In this document: piece by piece, positions 7,942 through 16,216 of the stretch
How positions within the stretch are numbered: the stretch's first letter is position 1
Layout of the letters: each line of letters opens with the position of its first letter
Assembly (NCBI RefSeq): GCF_022179685.1
Contig: NZ_BPRB01000079.1
Location: forward strand, 1 to 59,488
From: Methylobacterium trifolii
Lineage (GTDB): Bacteria; Pseudomonadota; Alphaproteobacteria; Rhizobiales; Beijerinckiaceae
DNA: 59,488 nt
Reading direction: 5' to 3'
Made by a program: the position numbers and the translations under genes
Notes under the pieces: model-generated
The model's input: the letters and a program-made list of their open reading frames with translations, nothing else
Told to the model about the DNA's origin: nothing
Database searches by the model: none

Positions 7942-8146
7942 AGAGCGCATTCCGACGACGTGGATACCGGTTCGTCGTGAAACTGCGCGTCGAGACAGGA
8001 CCTGGAGCCGTGACCCGACCCGACGTGGTCGGGGACGGCTCTAGAGCGCACTTCGACGAAGTGGATACCGGTTCGTCGTGAAAGTGCGCGTCAAAACAAA
8101 GACCTGGAGCCGTGACCCGACACAACTTGGTCGGGCACGGCTCTAG
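7942..8146. repeat. Tandem palindromic repeat, two ~101-bp units
   Basis: Two direct copies of a ~101-bp unit start at AGAGCGCA (7942 and 8043) and end at GGCTCTAG. Each has the same plan: a near-palindrome around GACGAAGTGGATACCGG, a TTCGTCGTGAAA block, then a hairpin from GAGCCGTGACCCGAC to the mirrored ...GTCGGG...ACGGCTC. The copies differ at scattered positions. The end of copy 2 supplies the stop codon of the adjacent cysteine peptidase gene. Confidence 0.8.
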
Positions 8147-8679
8147 GTGTAAAATACTCTATAAATGCGGCCGTCGTTTCCAAACTGATTGTATTGCCCG
8201 TCATTCTGCAACTCGAACAATTGCCCGCCCTGCCCAGGGTCAAGAAAGACGACGCCACCCTTCGTATTGATCCTGATCGCAACGACGGCGTGAGCTCCAT
8301 TGACGGACCACTTGCCATGCTGTCTTATGTACCAATATATGTGCACGAACGCAGGATGGCCATCGAGTATCTTGCCGGTCTTTAAAATAAGACCTTTATG
8401 CGCTTTTTCCGGCTCCGTATTGACGTCCGCGTAGACTTTCGCACCAAAGCTCCGAAGTAGATTGAGCGTCGTCGAGCTGTCTATTCCCGAGTGAATCGTC
8501 TCGGCACCTCTGCCGCAAAGATCGAGAATTCTGTCTTCGCCTCCATCGACGCTTTGGGCTTTCAGTGCACACTCGATCATGTAGAGCGAAGCTCCAGCGC
8601 AGGAATTCGCCTGGGACTGACCGCATATCTGGTGCGTGATACCGTCGGAGTCGTCACGAAGAACCACAGTGGTTGCCAT
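8143..8679 (-). CDS. Papain-like (C39-like) cysteine peptidase, probably acquired
   Basis: A 178-aa protein that looks like a minimal papain-fold peptidase. The order of likely catalytic residues is Gln21 (GQSQANSCAGAS), Cys27, His130 (NGAHAVVAI) and Asp147 (VVFLDPGQGG). The Gln lies six residues before the Cys, as in papain's oxyanion hole. No signal peptide or membrane segment is seen. Base composition is visibly richer in A+T than its neighbours, and the stop codon lies in the terminal CTAG of a palindromic repeat, both signs of horizontal arrival. No transporter, leader peptide or immunity gene flanks it, so bacteriocin processing is unlikely. A standalone peptidase, a toxin-type papain domain or a secretion-system effector remain possible. 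Function inferred only from motif spacing. Confidence 0.55.
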   Translation of the reverse strand: MATTVVLRDDSDGITHQICGQSQANSCAGASLYMIECALKAQSVDGGEDRILDLCGRGAETIHSGIDSSTTLNLLRSFGAKVYADVNTEPEKAHKGLILKTGKILDGHPAFVHIYWYIRQHGKWSVNGAHAVVAIRINTKGGVVFLDPGQGGQLFELQNDGQYNQFGNDGRIYRVFYT

Positions 8680-9243
8680 TCAAACCTCCGCCTATGCCCA
8701 GTCAGGCCGGATCCTGAGGCGGCCGAACGCGATCCGTCCTGGGCGCTGGTGGGCTCCCGTCGACCTCGACAGCCGCTTGATCGCAAGGGTTGTAATCCAG
8801 CGATCCAACGAGCGACATCGTGTCGAACCGCATCCGCAGGTCGACAGGCCGGTTCTTCGAGGGCCGGCGCGACCGTCGAGGGCGGATGACAGCGTGCGGT
8901 CAGGCTCCTCGGCACTCGCGGACGGGGGCGCGGCGTCGGCCGATCGATCGTGCGCCGCCTGCCGGTGATCGGATCGCGGATCGTCGTCGACGGCGCCTTC
9001 GTCACGATGCGATGAGTGCGGACCGCAAGCGTGGTCGTCGCGCGGCCGGAGGCTCGGCATGGACCTGCCGGCAATCGCCGTTTCCCGGCCCGACGTCCGG
9101 ATCGTCCGATCGCATGGCTTCGGCAAGGTCGCGTGAACCCATCGTTAGCCACGCGGACAGGTCCGCGCGGTGAGAGGCTCCCGGCATATGGAGCGGTAAC
9201 GGACCTGGGTGCACAACCGTGACGGGTGCTCGAGGGGCTCGTC
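8680..9243. other. ~560-bp stretch without a recognisable gene
   Basis: It lies between the divergently oriented cysteine peptidase and diguanylate cyclase genes. Open frames exist on both strands but read as Arg-rich shadow sequence without any family motif. It presumably contains both promoters. Confidence 0.4.
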
Positions 9244-10776
9244 ATGATTCGCACGGTCCCGAACGCACGGTGGATCCGGTCGGCACGCACCTGGATCGTG
9301 CTCGGCGTCCTGGCGCCGGTCGGCATGCTCGCCGTGTCCGGGCTGATGCTCCTCGACCTGCGCAAGGATGCCTACGACAAGGCGGACCAGACCTCCCGCA
9401 ACCTGCTCCAGGTGATCGAGCGCGACATCGGCCGCAACTTCGAGATCTTCGACCTCTCGCTTCAGGCCATCGTCGACAACCTGAAAGCGCCGGGCGTCGC
9501 TGCCGCGACGCCCGAACTGCGGCAACTCATCCTGTTCGACCGTGCCGCCACCGCGCAGGACATGGGCATCCTGTTCGTCCTGGACGAGCGCGGCGACGTC
9601 ATCATCGACGAGGGGGCCCTGCCGCCCCGCAAGGGCAACTACGCCGATCGCGAGTACTTTCGCGTCCACAAGGCGAGGCCCGACCTCGGCCTCTACATCG
9701 GCCGGCCCCTGGTCTCGCGGCTCACCGGCGAGCGGATGCTGCCGTTCAGCCGCCGCATCAGCAAGGCGGACGGCAGCTTCGGCGGCATCGCCTACGGAAG
9801 CCTCAAGCTGACCTACTTCAGCCGGCTGTTCGACCGGCTGGGCCTCGGGCAGGACGGCGCCATAAACCTCTACCTGCGCGACGGCACCCGCATCATGCGG
9901 CAGCCCTACCGCGAGATGGACATCGGCGCGAACATCGCCCACGTGCCCGCCTTCGAGCGCTTCATCGGCGCCCGCAGCGGAAGCTTCATCGGCACGGCCG
10001 GCAGAGACAAGGTCGAGCGGCACTACGCCTTCACCCAGGTCGGCGACCTGCCACTGATCCTGAACGTCGCCCTCTCGACCCGCGAGATCGAGGCCGAATG
10101 GCGCGAGAAGGCCCTCGTGATCGCCGCGATCGTCCTCGCGTTGTGTGGGTTGACGATCGCCCTGTCGCTCCTGTTCGGGCGCGAACTCCGCCGGCGTGGC
10201 GCGATGGAGGCGGAGCTGTCCCGCCTGTCGCTCACCGACGCCCTGACGGGCCTCGCGAACCGCCGCCGATTCGAGGAGACCGTCGAGCGAGCCTGGACGG
10301 ACAGGCGGCGCGGCGCGGACGCGCTCGCGCTCCTCATCGTCGATGCCGATCACTTCAAGCGCTACAACGACCGCTACGGCCATGCCATCGGCGACGAGGT
10401 GCTGAAGGGGCTGGCCCGCTCGATGTCGACGAGCGTGCATCGCCCGACCGATCTGGTGGCACGGGTGGGGGGCGAGGAGTTCGCCATCCTGCTCCCCGAC
10501 ACGGATCAGGAGGGCGCCCTCCGGGTCGCGGCCAAGGTGCATGACGCCCTCAGATCCCTGGCCGTGACCTCCGCCGGCATCGAAGCCGGCTCCATCACGG
10601 TCAGCATCGGGCTGGCCGTCAGCGCCGGCTCTGACGAAGGCGGTTCGGAGGCCCTGTATCGGCGGGCCGATGCGGCGCTCTACGAGGCCAAGGCGGCCGG
10701 TCGAAACCAGACCCGATGTGCGCCCGCGCTACCGGAGGTTTCGGGTCAGCGTATGCTCAGGTTGGTGGGCAGTTGA
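9244..10776 (+). CDS. Membrane diguanylate cyclase with periplasmic Cache-type sensor
   Basis: A 510-aa inner-membrane protein that makes c-di-GMP from two GTP. Layout: membrane helix 1 (~17-38), a ~250-residue periplasmic region of PDC/dCache type (LQVIERDIGRNFEIFDLSL; EYFRVHKARPDLGLYIGRP), membrane helix 2 (~291-312), then a GGDEF domain (~325-490). The active-site motif is GGEEF (409-413), a functional variant. A product-inhibition I-site RPTD (400-403) sits exactly five residues before it. DALTGLANRR and DADHFKRYND are also present. I prefer ATG 9244, preceded by GAGGGG, over an in-frame GTG at 9226. It stands alone; the sensed ligand is unknown, but related Cache domains often bind amino or organic acids. 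Confidence 0.9.
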   Translation: MIRTVPNARWIRSARTWIVLGVLAPVGMLAVSGLMLLDLRKDAYDKADQTSRNLLQVIERDIGRNFEIFDLSLQAIVDNLKAPGVAAATPELRQLILFDRAATAQDMGILFVLDERGDVIIDEGALPPRKGNYADREYFRVHKARPDLGLYIGRPLVSRLTGERMLPFSRRISKADGSFGGIAYGSLKLTYFSRLFDRLGLGQDGAINLYLRDGTRIMRQPYREMDIGANIAHVPAFERFIGARSGSFIGTAGRDKVERHYAFTQVGDLPLILNVALSTREIEAEWREKALVIAAIVLALCGLTIALSLLFGRELRRRGAMEAELSRLSLTDALTGLANRRRFEETVERAWTDRRRGADALALLIVDADHFKRYNDRYGHAIGDEVLKGLARSMSTSVHRPTDLVARVGGEEFAILLPDTDQEGALRVAAKVHDALRSLAVTSAGIEAGSITVSIGLAVSAGSDEGGSEALYRRADAALYEAKAAGRNQTRCAPALPEVSGQRMLRLVGS

Positions 10777-10851
10777 TCCCGCATCCGACGGTTGGGACCG
10801 TGAAGCGCGAGGACGGCGCGCGCGTCCGCATCCGAACGGATCGCCCGATTG

Positions 10852-11020
10852 CACTTTAGCCATGCGGGCATCGAGCCCACCATCTGGCGTCAGGTCGGGG
10901 TGCCGCTGACCGCGCCTCTGAAGCACCCCGCGATGTGATCCAACGGGCCTTCGAACGGGTGGGCTACCCACCTGCACCTCGTCGAGGTCGGCGAGGAACG
11001 CTACGGCAGAGATCGTGGCC
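10852..11020 (+). pseudogene. Relic of a plasmid pRiA4b ORF-3-like gene
   Basis: Three consecutive frames give a recognisable but broken PRiA4_ORF3-type sequence: GIEPTIWRQVGVPLTAPLK, then after a shift DVIQRAFERVGY, then after another shift THLHLVEVGEERYGR. Intact members read like 'IxPxIWRRxxVP...LHDVIQxAMGW...HLHxFxIGxxxYG'. A stop (TGA) interrupts the first frame. The start and the C-terminal half are missing, so this is a dead fragment. It lies between the diguanylate cyclase and ImmA/IrrE genes, supporting past gene traffic here. Confidence 0.65.
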
Positions 11021-11053
11021 GCACCTGGCAGTCCAATCCCACATCGGTGTCGC

Positions 11054-11944
11054 CTACCGTCGCCCCGAGTGGAAGCGGTAGCGCCAGCCCTCCTCCAGCC
11101 TGCGCTCCTCCGCGCTCTCCTCCGGGACGGGTTCCAGACGCAGCAGGATCATCGCGAAGCCGTTCTGCTGCAGGTACACCTGCTCGTAGAGGGACGGCAC
11201 GCGAAGGTCGCGCTTCACATCGATCCAGAGATCGGGACGGCACGCCACGATGTCGCTCGCGATGTTCGGCCGGTGCGGAACGCTGTGATAGAGCGCGTGT
11301 ACCGGGAGCGGGCTGCCGACCGCGCAGGTGATGGGCGGGAAGGAGAGGCTGCGGTAGCACCGCTGCACCCGGCCGTTGCCCGCCACGACGATGGCGATCC
11401 GCCCAGGGTGGTATTGCACGTAGGCCCGAGCCGCCGCCTCCTTGCCGACCACGAAGTCGCCCGCGAGCGCAAGAACGTGCTGCAGATCGGGTTCGCGAAA
11501 GCCCGCCATGGCCCCCCGCAGCAGGTGCGGGGGCATCAGCACGAGAGCGGCGAAGCGGTTGGCCTCGACTTCCCTGCGCTGGCGCTGGTCGCCTGCCTCG
11601 GCCGTGAGGCGCAGCAGGTCGGAACTCTTGCACAGGAACCGGCCGGGCTGATCCGGAACATGGTGCGCCATCAGGAAGTGGCCGAGTTCGTGCGCGATGG
11701 TGAAACGGCGACGCGGTTCGCCTCCGCGCTTGGCTTGGATGGTTCCTTCGGACCGCTTCGCGTCGGTAACGAGGCCGCCCTCGAACGCGTCGGTGTCGAG
11801 GTCCTCGATCCTCGGGATGCCGAGCCGCGTGCACAGCTCACTGATCGGCACGGGCACCGGAAGGTTCGGCTCGGCCTGTAGGATGCGCTTGACGAGCGCT
11901 TCCGGTGAGCCCGCGTCCGCGAGGTCCTTCCTGCTGATCGACAT
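11054..11944 (-). CDS. ImmA/IrrE family metallo-endopeptidase
   Basis: A 296-aa protein with a zinc-peptidase motif RRRFTIAHELGHFLMAHH (H85, E86, H89) and a downstream EVEANRFAALVLMP segment supplying the third ligand Glu (E125 or E127). This is the signature of the M78/ImmA/IrrE family, which cleaves DNA-binding repressors in mobile elements and stress responses. The start ATG at 11944 follows a purine-rich GGGGGCC stretch. No XRE-type repressor gene, the usual cleavage partner, is adjacent. The C-terminal ~110 residues (PNIASDIVACRPDLWIDVKR) have no motif I recognise and may be a sensing domain. Probably an accessory gene; target unknown. Confidence 0.82.
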   Translation of the reverse strand: MSISRKDLADAGSPEALVKRILQAEPNLPVPVPISELCTRLGIPRIEDLDTDAFEGGLVTDAKRSEGTIQAKRGGEPRRRFTIAHELGHFLMAHHVPDQPGRFLCKSSDLLRLTAEAGDQRQRREVEANRFAALVLMPPHLLRGAMAGFREPDLQHVLALAGDFVVGKEAAARAYVQYHPGRIAIVVAGNGRVQRCYRSLSFPPITCAVGSPLPVHALYHSVPHRPNIASDIVACRPDLWIDVKRDLRVPSLYEQVYLQQNGFAMILLRLEPVPEESAEERRLEEGWRYRFHSGRR

Positions 11945-12340
11945 CCGCGGCCCCCTTCCTATCCCCGAGCCGATCCATCAGGCCACCACGCACCCGCGAT
12001 CCCAAGACCGGACAGGCCCGAATTCGTCCGTAACACTACCGGCCAGCGCAATCGTGAGCAGAAGGCCAGGCTGACGTGATACGGCGCTCCCTGCGATCCC
12101 GATGCCTGGGTGAACCCGAGATCGTGGACGCGTTCGCCAAGCTGAACCGACCGCGGACCCTCGGTCGAGCCGATCTCGAGAATTCGGGGTGACAGCGCGG
12201 CCGTCCGCGGCAGGGGCAATCGTCCGAGAAGGTCCGGCGCAAGGCGCTAATAGCCGGTCGTGACTGTGAGCTACATCGAGGGCAGCCGTTTCGGGCCGAC
12301 CCCAAAACTTAAGTCTCGGCAGTTGGTTAGTCGAGATGGC
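11945..12340. other. ~400-bp stretch without a recognisable gene
   Basis: It lies between the peptidase start and tRNA-Ser. A minus-strand frame of ~86 codons (11959-12219) exists but lacks a ribosome-binding site and resembles nothing I know. It may contain promoter elements for the peptidase and decayed mobile DNA. Confidence 0.35.
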
Positions 12341-12430
12341 TGGCGGAGGGAGCGGGATTCGAACCCGCGATACCGTTTCCGGTATACACACTTTCCAGGC
12401 GTGCGCCTTCAACCACTCGGCCACCCCTCC
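12341..12430 (-). tRNA. tRNA-Ser (GGA)
   Basis: On the minus strand a 90-nt class II tRNA: acceptor GGAGGGG, D arm TGGCCGAGTGGTTGAAGGC, anticodon loop CTGGAAA (anticodon GGA), a long variable arm (TATACCGGAAACGGTATCG region), T loop GGTTCGAATCC and an encoded CCA. Confidence 0.96.
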
Positions 12431-12606
12431 GGACCCGGCATCCATCGGCACGGCCCGCTCGGGGGCCGCGCGGATCGTGACCGCCGGGTGGCGTGCTGTA
12501 CCTGCGACCTCGGTCCCGTGCAAGGCGCCCCGATGCGCGGGCCGCCGCAAAGCCGGCGGTGTGGCGCCCGTGCCGGCTCGGGCCGGCCGCCCAGCCCTCG
12601 AACCGG

Positions 12607-12975
12607 TCAGGGGCGGTCGAGGGGACGCGGCTGGGGGCCGCCGATCCGGGCTGCGGCCGTCACCAGGGCGTGGGCGAACAGGGCGCCGGCCGCGGCGGCC
12701 CCCGCCTTGACCAGGAAATCCGCGAGGCGGCCGTGGCGGCTCGCGGTCAGGCCCTGCCCGTATTCCAGGGCGCCGGCGAGCAGGACCGCGGCGGCGAGCC
12801 CGAGCCACCACTGGCGCGGATAGGCCAGGACGACGAGCAGGCCGAACCCGGCATAGGCCACGGCCCGCTCCAGGTCGGCCGGGGCGACGGCCGGGCGCAG
12901 GCCGATCGGCGACAGGGTGACGAAGACCAGGACCGCCGCGATGATCCAGACCGACAGGCGAAGGAAGGTGCGCAT
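12607..12975 (-). CDS. VanZ-like small membrane protein
   Basis: A 122-aa protein with four hydrophobic segments. It resembles the short VanZ-like proteins: TLSPIGLRP after the first helix, [33 protein letters not shown] and a final hydrophobic helix. The acidic EYGQ...R...D set between helices is the conserved part of the family. Biological role is unknown outside glycopeptide resistance clusters. I chose ATG 12975, which follows AGAGAAG; the longer frame to 13107 adds a basic segment without homology. It is divergent from the AsmA-like gene at 13137. Confidence 0.75.
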   Translation of the reverse strand: MRTFLRLSVWIIAAVLVFVTLSPIGLRPAVAPADLERAVAYAGFGLLVVLAYPRQWWLGLAAAVLLAGALEYGQGLTASRHGRLADFLVKAGAAAAGALFAHALVTAAARIGGPQPRPLDRP

Positions 12976-13136
12976 CCGCTTCTCTGGGCAGAGGCAGGCG
13001 GCCCGGTCAATGCGACCGGCCACCGCCGCCGGTCCGCGCAGGACGGCCCGCAAGGGCCGGGCCACCAGCTTGACTGTGGTCCTTCCGCGGCGTCTAACGG
13101 ACCGCATGCTGCATAGACGCGGTCCAACCGCGCGGC

Positions 13137-14870
13137 ATGACTGTCTTCAGCCACGATCGTCGCGCGATGCGGTTACGCGGTCTCTTGATCGGCGCCTTCG
13201 GGCTCTCCGTTGCTGCCGTCGCGGCGACGATCGCCTTGCCGCATGTGGCCGAGCGTGGCGCCAGGCTGATCGAGGACCGCCTGCGGCAGGAGACCGGCCT
13301 CGCTTGGACGGTCGGACGCCTCGGGTTCGAGGCCGCCCCGGCCCTGGTCCTGCACGACGTCGCGGTGGCGGACGGCACCGGCGAGGGGGTTCGTGGCACC
13401 CTGCGGGAGGTCCGGCTCACCGGGCCCATCGGCCTCCTCTTCGGCGGTTCCGGGACGGCGCAGGCGGCCATCGCGGATGCGAGGCTGCGCCTGCCGACCG
13501 CCCTTCGGTTCGAGGCGGGCCGGGGCGATCCCGGACCGTCGCTTGCGGGACTTCGGGCCGTGCTGCGCGGCGCGGACGCAACGCTTGCCGACCGCGCCAT
13601 CGCCCTGACGGTCCGGAGCCTCGATCTCGCCGTCGACCTCGGCGACAAGGCCGTCGACGCGCCCCCGCTGCGGATCGAGCTTGCCGATCTCGGCGCCGTG
13701 CTGGACATCGGGTCTTCCGCGAGCGGGGTGCGCCCGCTCCGGTTCGCCTGGAACCCCAGCGAGGGCCGCGGGCCTCGAATCTCGGCGAGCGCGAACGCCG
13801 ACCTTCGGCCGAACGCACTCCGGATCGACGGGATCTCCGGGAGCATCGACCGCGCCCCGTTCTCGGGCAGCCTCGGCCTGGAATCCGGCCCGAAGCCCCG
13901 CCTCGCCCTGGACTTGCGGCTCGATGCCCTGGCGCTGACGGACGCCGCCTCCCCCCCGCCGCGGACCCCGGCCGACGGGACGCTGACCGTGCCGGTGCGT
14001 GCCGACATGGTGCCCGATCCGGCCTGGTTCGCCCTGTTCGACGGGCAGGCGAGCCTGGCGATCAAGCGACTGGAGCTCGGGCCGGTGCAACTCGCCGCCG
14101 TGGCGCTGACCGCCCGCGTGGCGGACGGCAGCCTGGATGCGGGTCTCGACGGCGCGACGCTCTATTCGGGCAGCGCGCGCGGCCGCTACGTGCTGTCGCC
14201 CGATCCGGGCGGGGCGGGGCGTCACCAGCTCGGCCTGTCCCTGACGCGGGTGCGGGTGCAGCCCCTGCTGACGGACGTGGTCGGAATCCAGGGCCTCGAC
14301 GGCGCCGGGACGGCCCGCATCGACCTCCAGGCCGTGGGCTCGCGGCCCGAGGCGCTCCTGGGCGGGGCGAGCGGGCGGGTGGAGGTGTCCGTCACGGACG
14401 GGCGGATCGACGGGCTCGACCTCGCCCGGGCGGCCGGGCTGGCCGGCGCGGGCGGCAGCCTCGCGACCCGCCTCGACGCCCTCGGCGGCAGCTTCACGGT
14501 CTCGGGAGGCCGGGCCGTGACCGACGATCTGCGCCTGAAGGCCGGGCTGATCGAGGCCGAGGGCGGCGGCAGAATCGACCTCGCCGGCCGCAGCCTCGAT
14601 CTCCAGCTGAAGCCCCTCAAGGTCGTGCCCGGCGCGGGCGGCCGGCTCAACGTTCCGATCCGCATCTCCGGCCCCTGGGACGACCCGGCGATCTCGGCGG
14701 ACCTCGCCGGACTGGCCCAGGACCCGGCCGGCACGATCCAATCCCTGCAGGACCTCGGCAGCAGCCTGTTCGGCGGGGACGGCACGGAGACCGGCGGCGG
14801 GCTCGGGGGGCTGCTCGACGCCCTGATCCCGCGCCCCGACCGGCCGCCGCCCGCACGGCGCAGGCCCTGA
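13137..14870 (+). CDS. AsmA-like envelope protein
   Basis: A 577-aa protein with one N-terminal membrane helix (RLRGLLIGAFGLSVAAVAAT) followed by a long beta-rich periplasmic region. The C-terminal third reads like the AsmA_2 domain (GLDGAGTARIDLQAVGSRPEA; GGRIDLAGRSLDLQLKPLKV), ending with the family-typical PIRISGPWDDPAISADL. AsmA-like proteins bridge the periplasm and are linked to lipid transport and outer-membrane assembly. An alternative ATG lies at 13167; neither candidate has a strong ribosome-binding site. The next gene, an RND adaptor, follows after 22 bp and is probably co-transcribed. Confidence 0.85.
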   Translation: MTVFSHDRRAMRLRGLLIGAFGLSVAAVAATIALPHVAERGARLIEDRLRQETGLAWTVGRLGFEAAPALVLHDVAVADGTGEGVRGTLREVRLTGPIGLLFGGSGTAQAAIADARLRLPTALRFEAGRGDPGPSLAGLRAVLRGADATLADRAIALTVRSLDLAVDLGDKAVDAPPLRIELADLGAVLDIGSSASGVRPLRFAWNPSEGRGPRISASANADLRPNALRIDGISGSIDRAPFSGSLGLESGPKPRLALDLRLDALALTDAASPPPRTPADGTLTVPVRADMVPDPAWFALFDGQASLAIKRLELGPVQLAAVALTARVADGSLDAGLDGATLYSGSARGRYVLSPDPGGAGRHQLGLSLTRVRVQPLLTDVVGIQGLDGAGTARIDLQAVGSRPEALLGGASGRVEVSVTDGRIDGLDLARAAGLAGAGGSLATRLDALGGSFTVSGGRAVTDDLRLKAGLIEAEGGGRIDLAGRSLDLQLKPLKVVPGAGGRLNVPIRISGPWDDPAISADLAGLAQDPAGTIQSLQDLGSSLFGGDGTETGGGLGGLLDALIPRPDRPPPARRRP

Positions 14871-14892
14871 TGCATCGAGAGGTCCCACGGAC

Positions 14893-15810
14893 ATGAACGC
14901 CCGCCGATCCTCCGACGCCTGCCGGCTGGCGGCGCTCGTGCTTTTTTCCGCTCCGGCCTGCGCGGCGGACGAGGCTGGCGACACCCGCCTCGCGGCGCTC
15001 CCCGTCAGCGTGCGGGCCGCCCGGACCCTGTGCTTTCCCGACCGGGTCGCCGTCACCGGCACGCTGGGCGCCCGCGAGCAGGTCGACGTCGGCGTCGAGC
15101 GGGAGGGGCTCAAGGTCGCCCAGGTGCTCGTCAATCCCCTGGACATCGTCAGCGGCGGCCAGGTCCTGGCGCGCCTCGTCCCGCTCGAAGGGCCCTCCGA
15201 GGCGGCCAACGCCGTCGCGGTGCGCGCGCCCGTCGCGGGGGTGGTGCTGCGCAGCCAGGCGACGGTCGGCCAGCCGGCCTCCGCGCGGCAGGGTCCGCTG
15301 TTCCAGATCGTGGCCGGCGGCGACATCGAACTGGTCGCGGAGGCGCCTCTGTCCGATCTCGGGCGGATCGTGGTCGGGCAGGCGGTCACGGTCAAGCCGC
15401 TGGGCCTGCCAGACGTGTCGGGCAGCGTTCGCCGGGTCGAGGCCGGCGCGGACGCGGCCGCGCAGGTGGGGCGGGTGCGGATCACGCTCGCCAACACACC
15501 CGACGCCCGCATCGGCACCTTCGCCCGCGGCCTGGTCAAGGTCGGCGAGCGCTGCGGCGTGGGCGTGCCCTACTCGGCGGTGCAGTACGAGGCGGAGGGC
15601 ACCGTCGTGCAGGTGGTCGACGGCACCCGCATCGAGACCCGGCAGGTCTCGGTCGGCCTGTTGTCCGGCGACAACGCGGAGATCGTCTCCGGGCTCTCGG
15701 AGTCGGACCTCGTCGTGATCCGCGCCGGCGCCTTCCTGCGCGAGGGGGATCAGGTCGAGCCCATCGTGGTCAAGGACGATTCCGGGTCGGCTCCGGGCAC
15801 CTGGAAGTAG
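14893..15810 (+). CDS. RND-type efflux periplasmic adaptor, permease-less
   Basis: A 305-aa secreted protein with an N-terminal signal sequence (LAALVLFSAPACAADE). It carries the membrane-fusion-protein layout: a barrel-sandwich lipoyl half (VEREGLKVAQVLVNPLDIVSGGQVLARLV), the matching half (VRAPVAGVVLRSQATVGQP), a beta-barrel and a membrane-proximal domain. It has the same plan as the adaptor at 19366-20331 (both have a single Cys after the signal, an AGVV/AGKVTRL lipoyl loop and a CGVGVPYSAV / CGLSVPRSAV barrel), so the two are probably paralogs. GAGG precedes the ATG. No permease follows on this strand; it may share the RND pump encoded convergently at 16217-19366. Confidence 0.85.
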   Translation: MNARRSSDACRLAALVLFSAPACAADEAGDTRLAALPVSVRAARTLCFPDRVAVTGTLGAREQVDVGVEREGLKVAQVLVNPLDIVSGGQVLARLVPLEGPSEAANAVAVRAPVAGVVLRSQATVGQPASARQGPLFQIVAGGDIELVAEAPLSDLGRIVVGQAVTVKPLGLPDVSGSVRRVEAGADAAAQVGRVRITLANTPDARIGTFARGLVKVGERCGVGVPYSAVQYEAEGTVVQVVDGTRIETRQVSVGLLSGDNAEIVSGLSESDLVVIRAGAFLREGDQVEPIVVKDDSGSAPGTWK

Positions 15811-15845
15811 CGGGCGCCGATCGATCCGGTTTCGGCGGTGCCGGG

Positions 15846-16061
15846 TCAGTGCTTGTTGCGCAAGCCGGCCCGCTCGGTTTCGAGGCAGTTGTACCAGGCG
15901 GCCTGACCGCCGCCGGACTTCGTGCCCCTGAACAGGAACTGGCCTTGCGCATCCTTCGGGACGCCGAACTGCGCGGCGCATCGCTGGCAGGGAATGCCGC
16001 ACGGCGTCGCGGCGGCGGGCCCGGCTCCCATGAGGAGTGCGACGACAACCAGGATGCGCAT
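15846..16061 (-). CDS. Small secreted Cys-containing protein, hypothetical
   Basis: A 71-aa protein with a clear signal peptide (MRILVVVALLMGAGPAAA) leaving a mature domain of ~52 residues with four cysteines (TPCGIPCQRCAAQFG and WYNCLE). These could form two disulfides or a metal site. GGAGGAG lies 8 bases before the ATG at 16061, a strong initiation signal that rules out the longer frame to 16130. I do not recognise the family. It lies between the convergent adaptor gene and the RND permease gene. Confidence 0.6.
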   Translation of the reverse strand: MRILVVVALLMGAGPAAATPCGIPCQRCAAQFGVPKDAQGQFLFRGTKSGGGQAAWYNCLETERAGLRNKH

Positions 16062-16216
16062 GGGAAGGGCTCCTCCGTGATGGACCGGGATGCGGCGACG
16101 GGAGTCCGATCGCCCGGAAATCTCACACACCCCTACGTGGACAGAGCAGGCGGGTGTTTCCGTGATATGTCATCGGGGCTTCTTCCCGTCCGGCGGCCCG
16201 CATCCCTGCGGCGCGA

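Noticed and set aside
8143-8679. Bacteriocin-processing C39 peptidase of an ABC exporter
   Set aside because: No transporter domains, no leader-type peptide genes and no exporter nearby.
11054-11944. Toxin-antitoxin pair around the ImmA/IrrE peptidase
   Set aside because: No adjacent small HTH or antitoxin gene on the same strand.
12341-12430. tRNA-flanked genomic island at tRNA-Ser
   Set aside because: No integrase and no duplicated tRNA 3' end visible on either side within the window.
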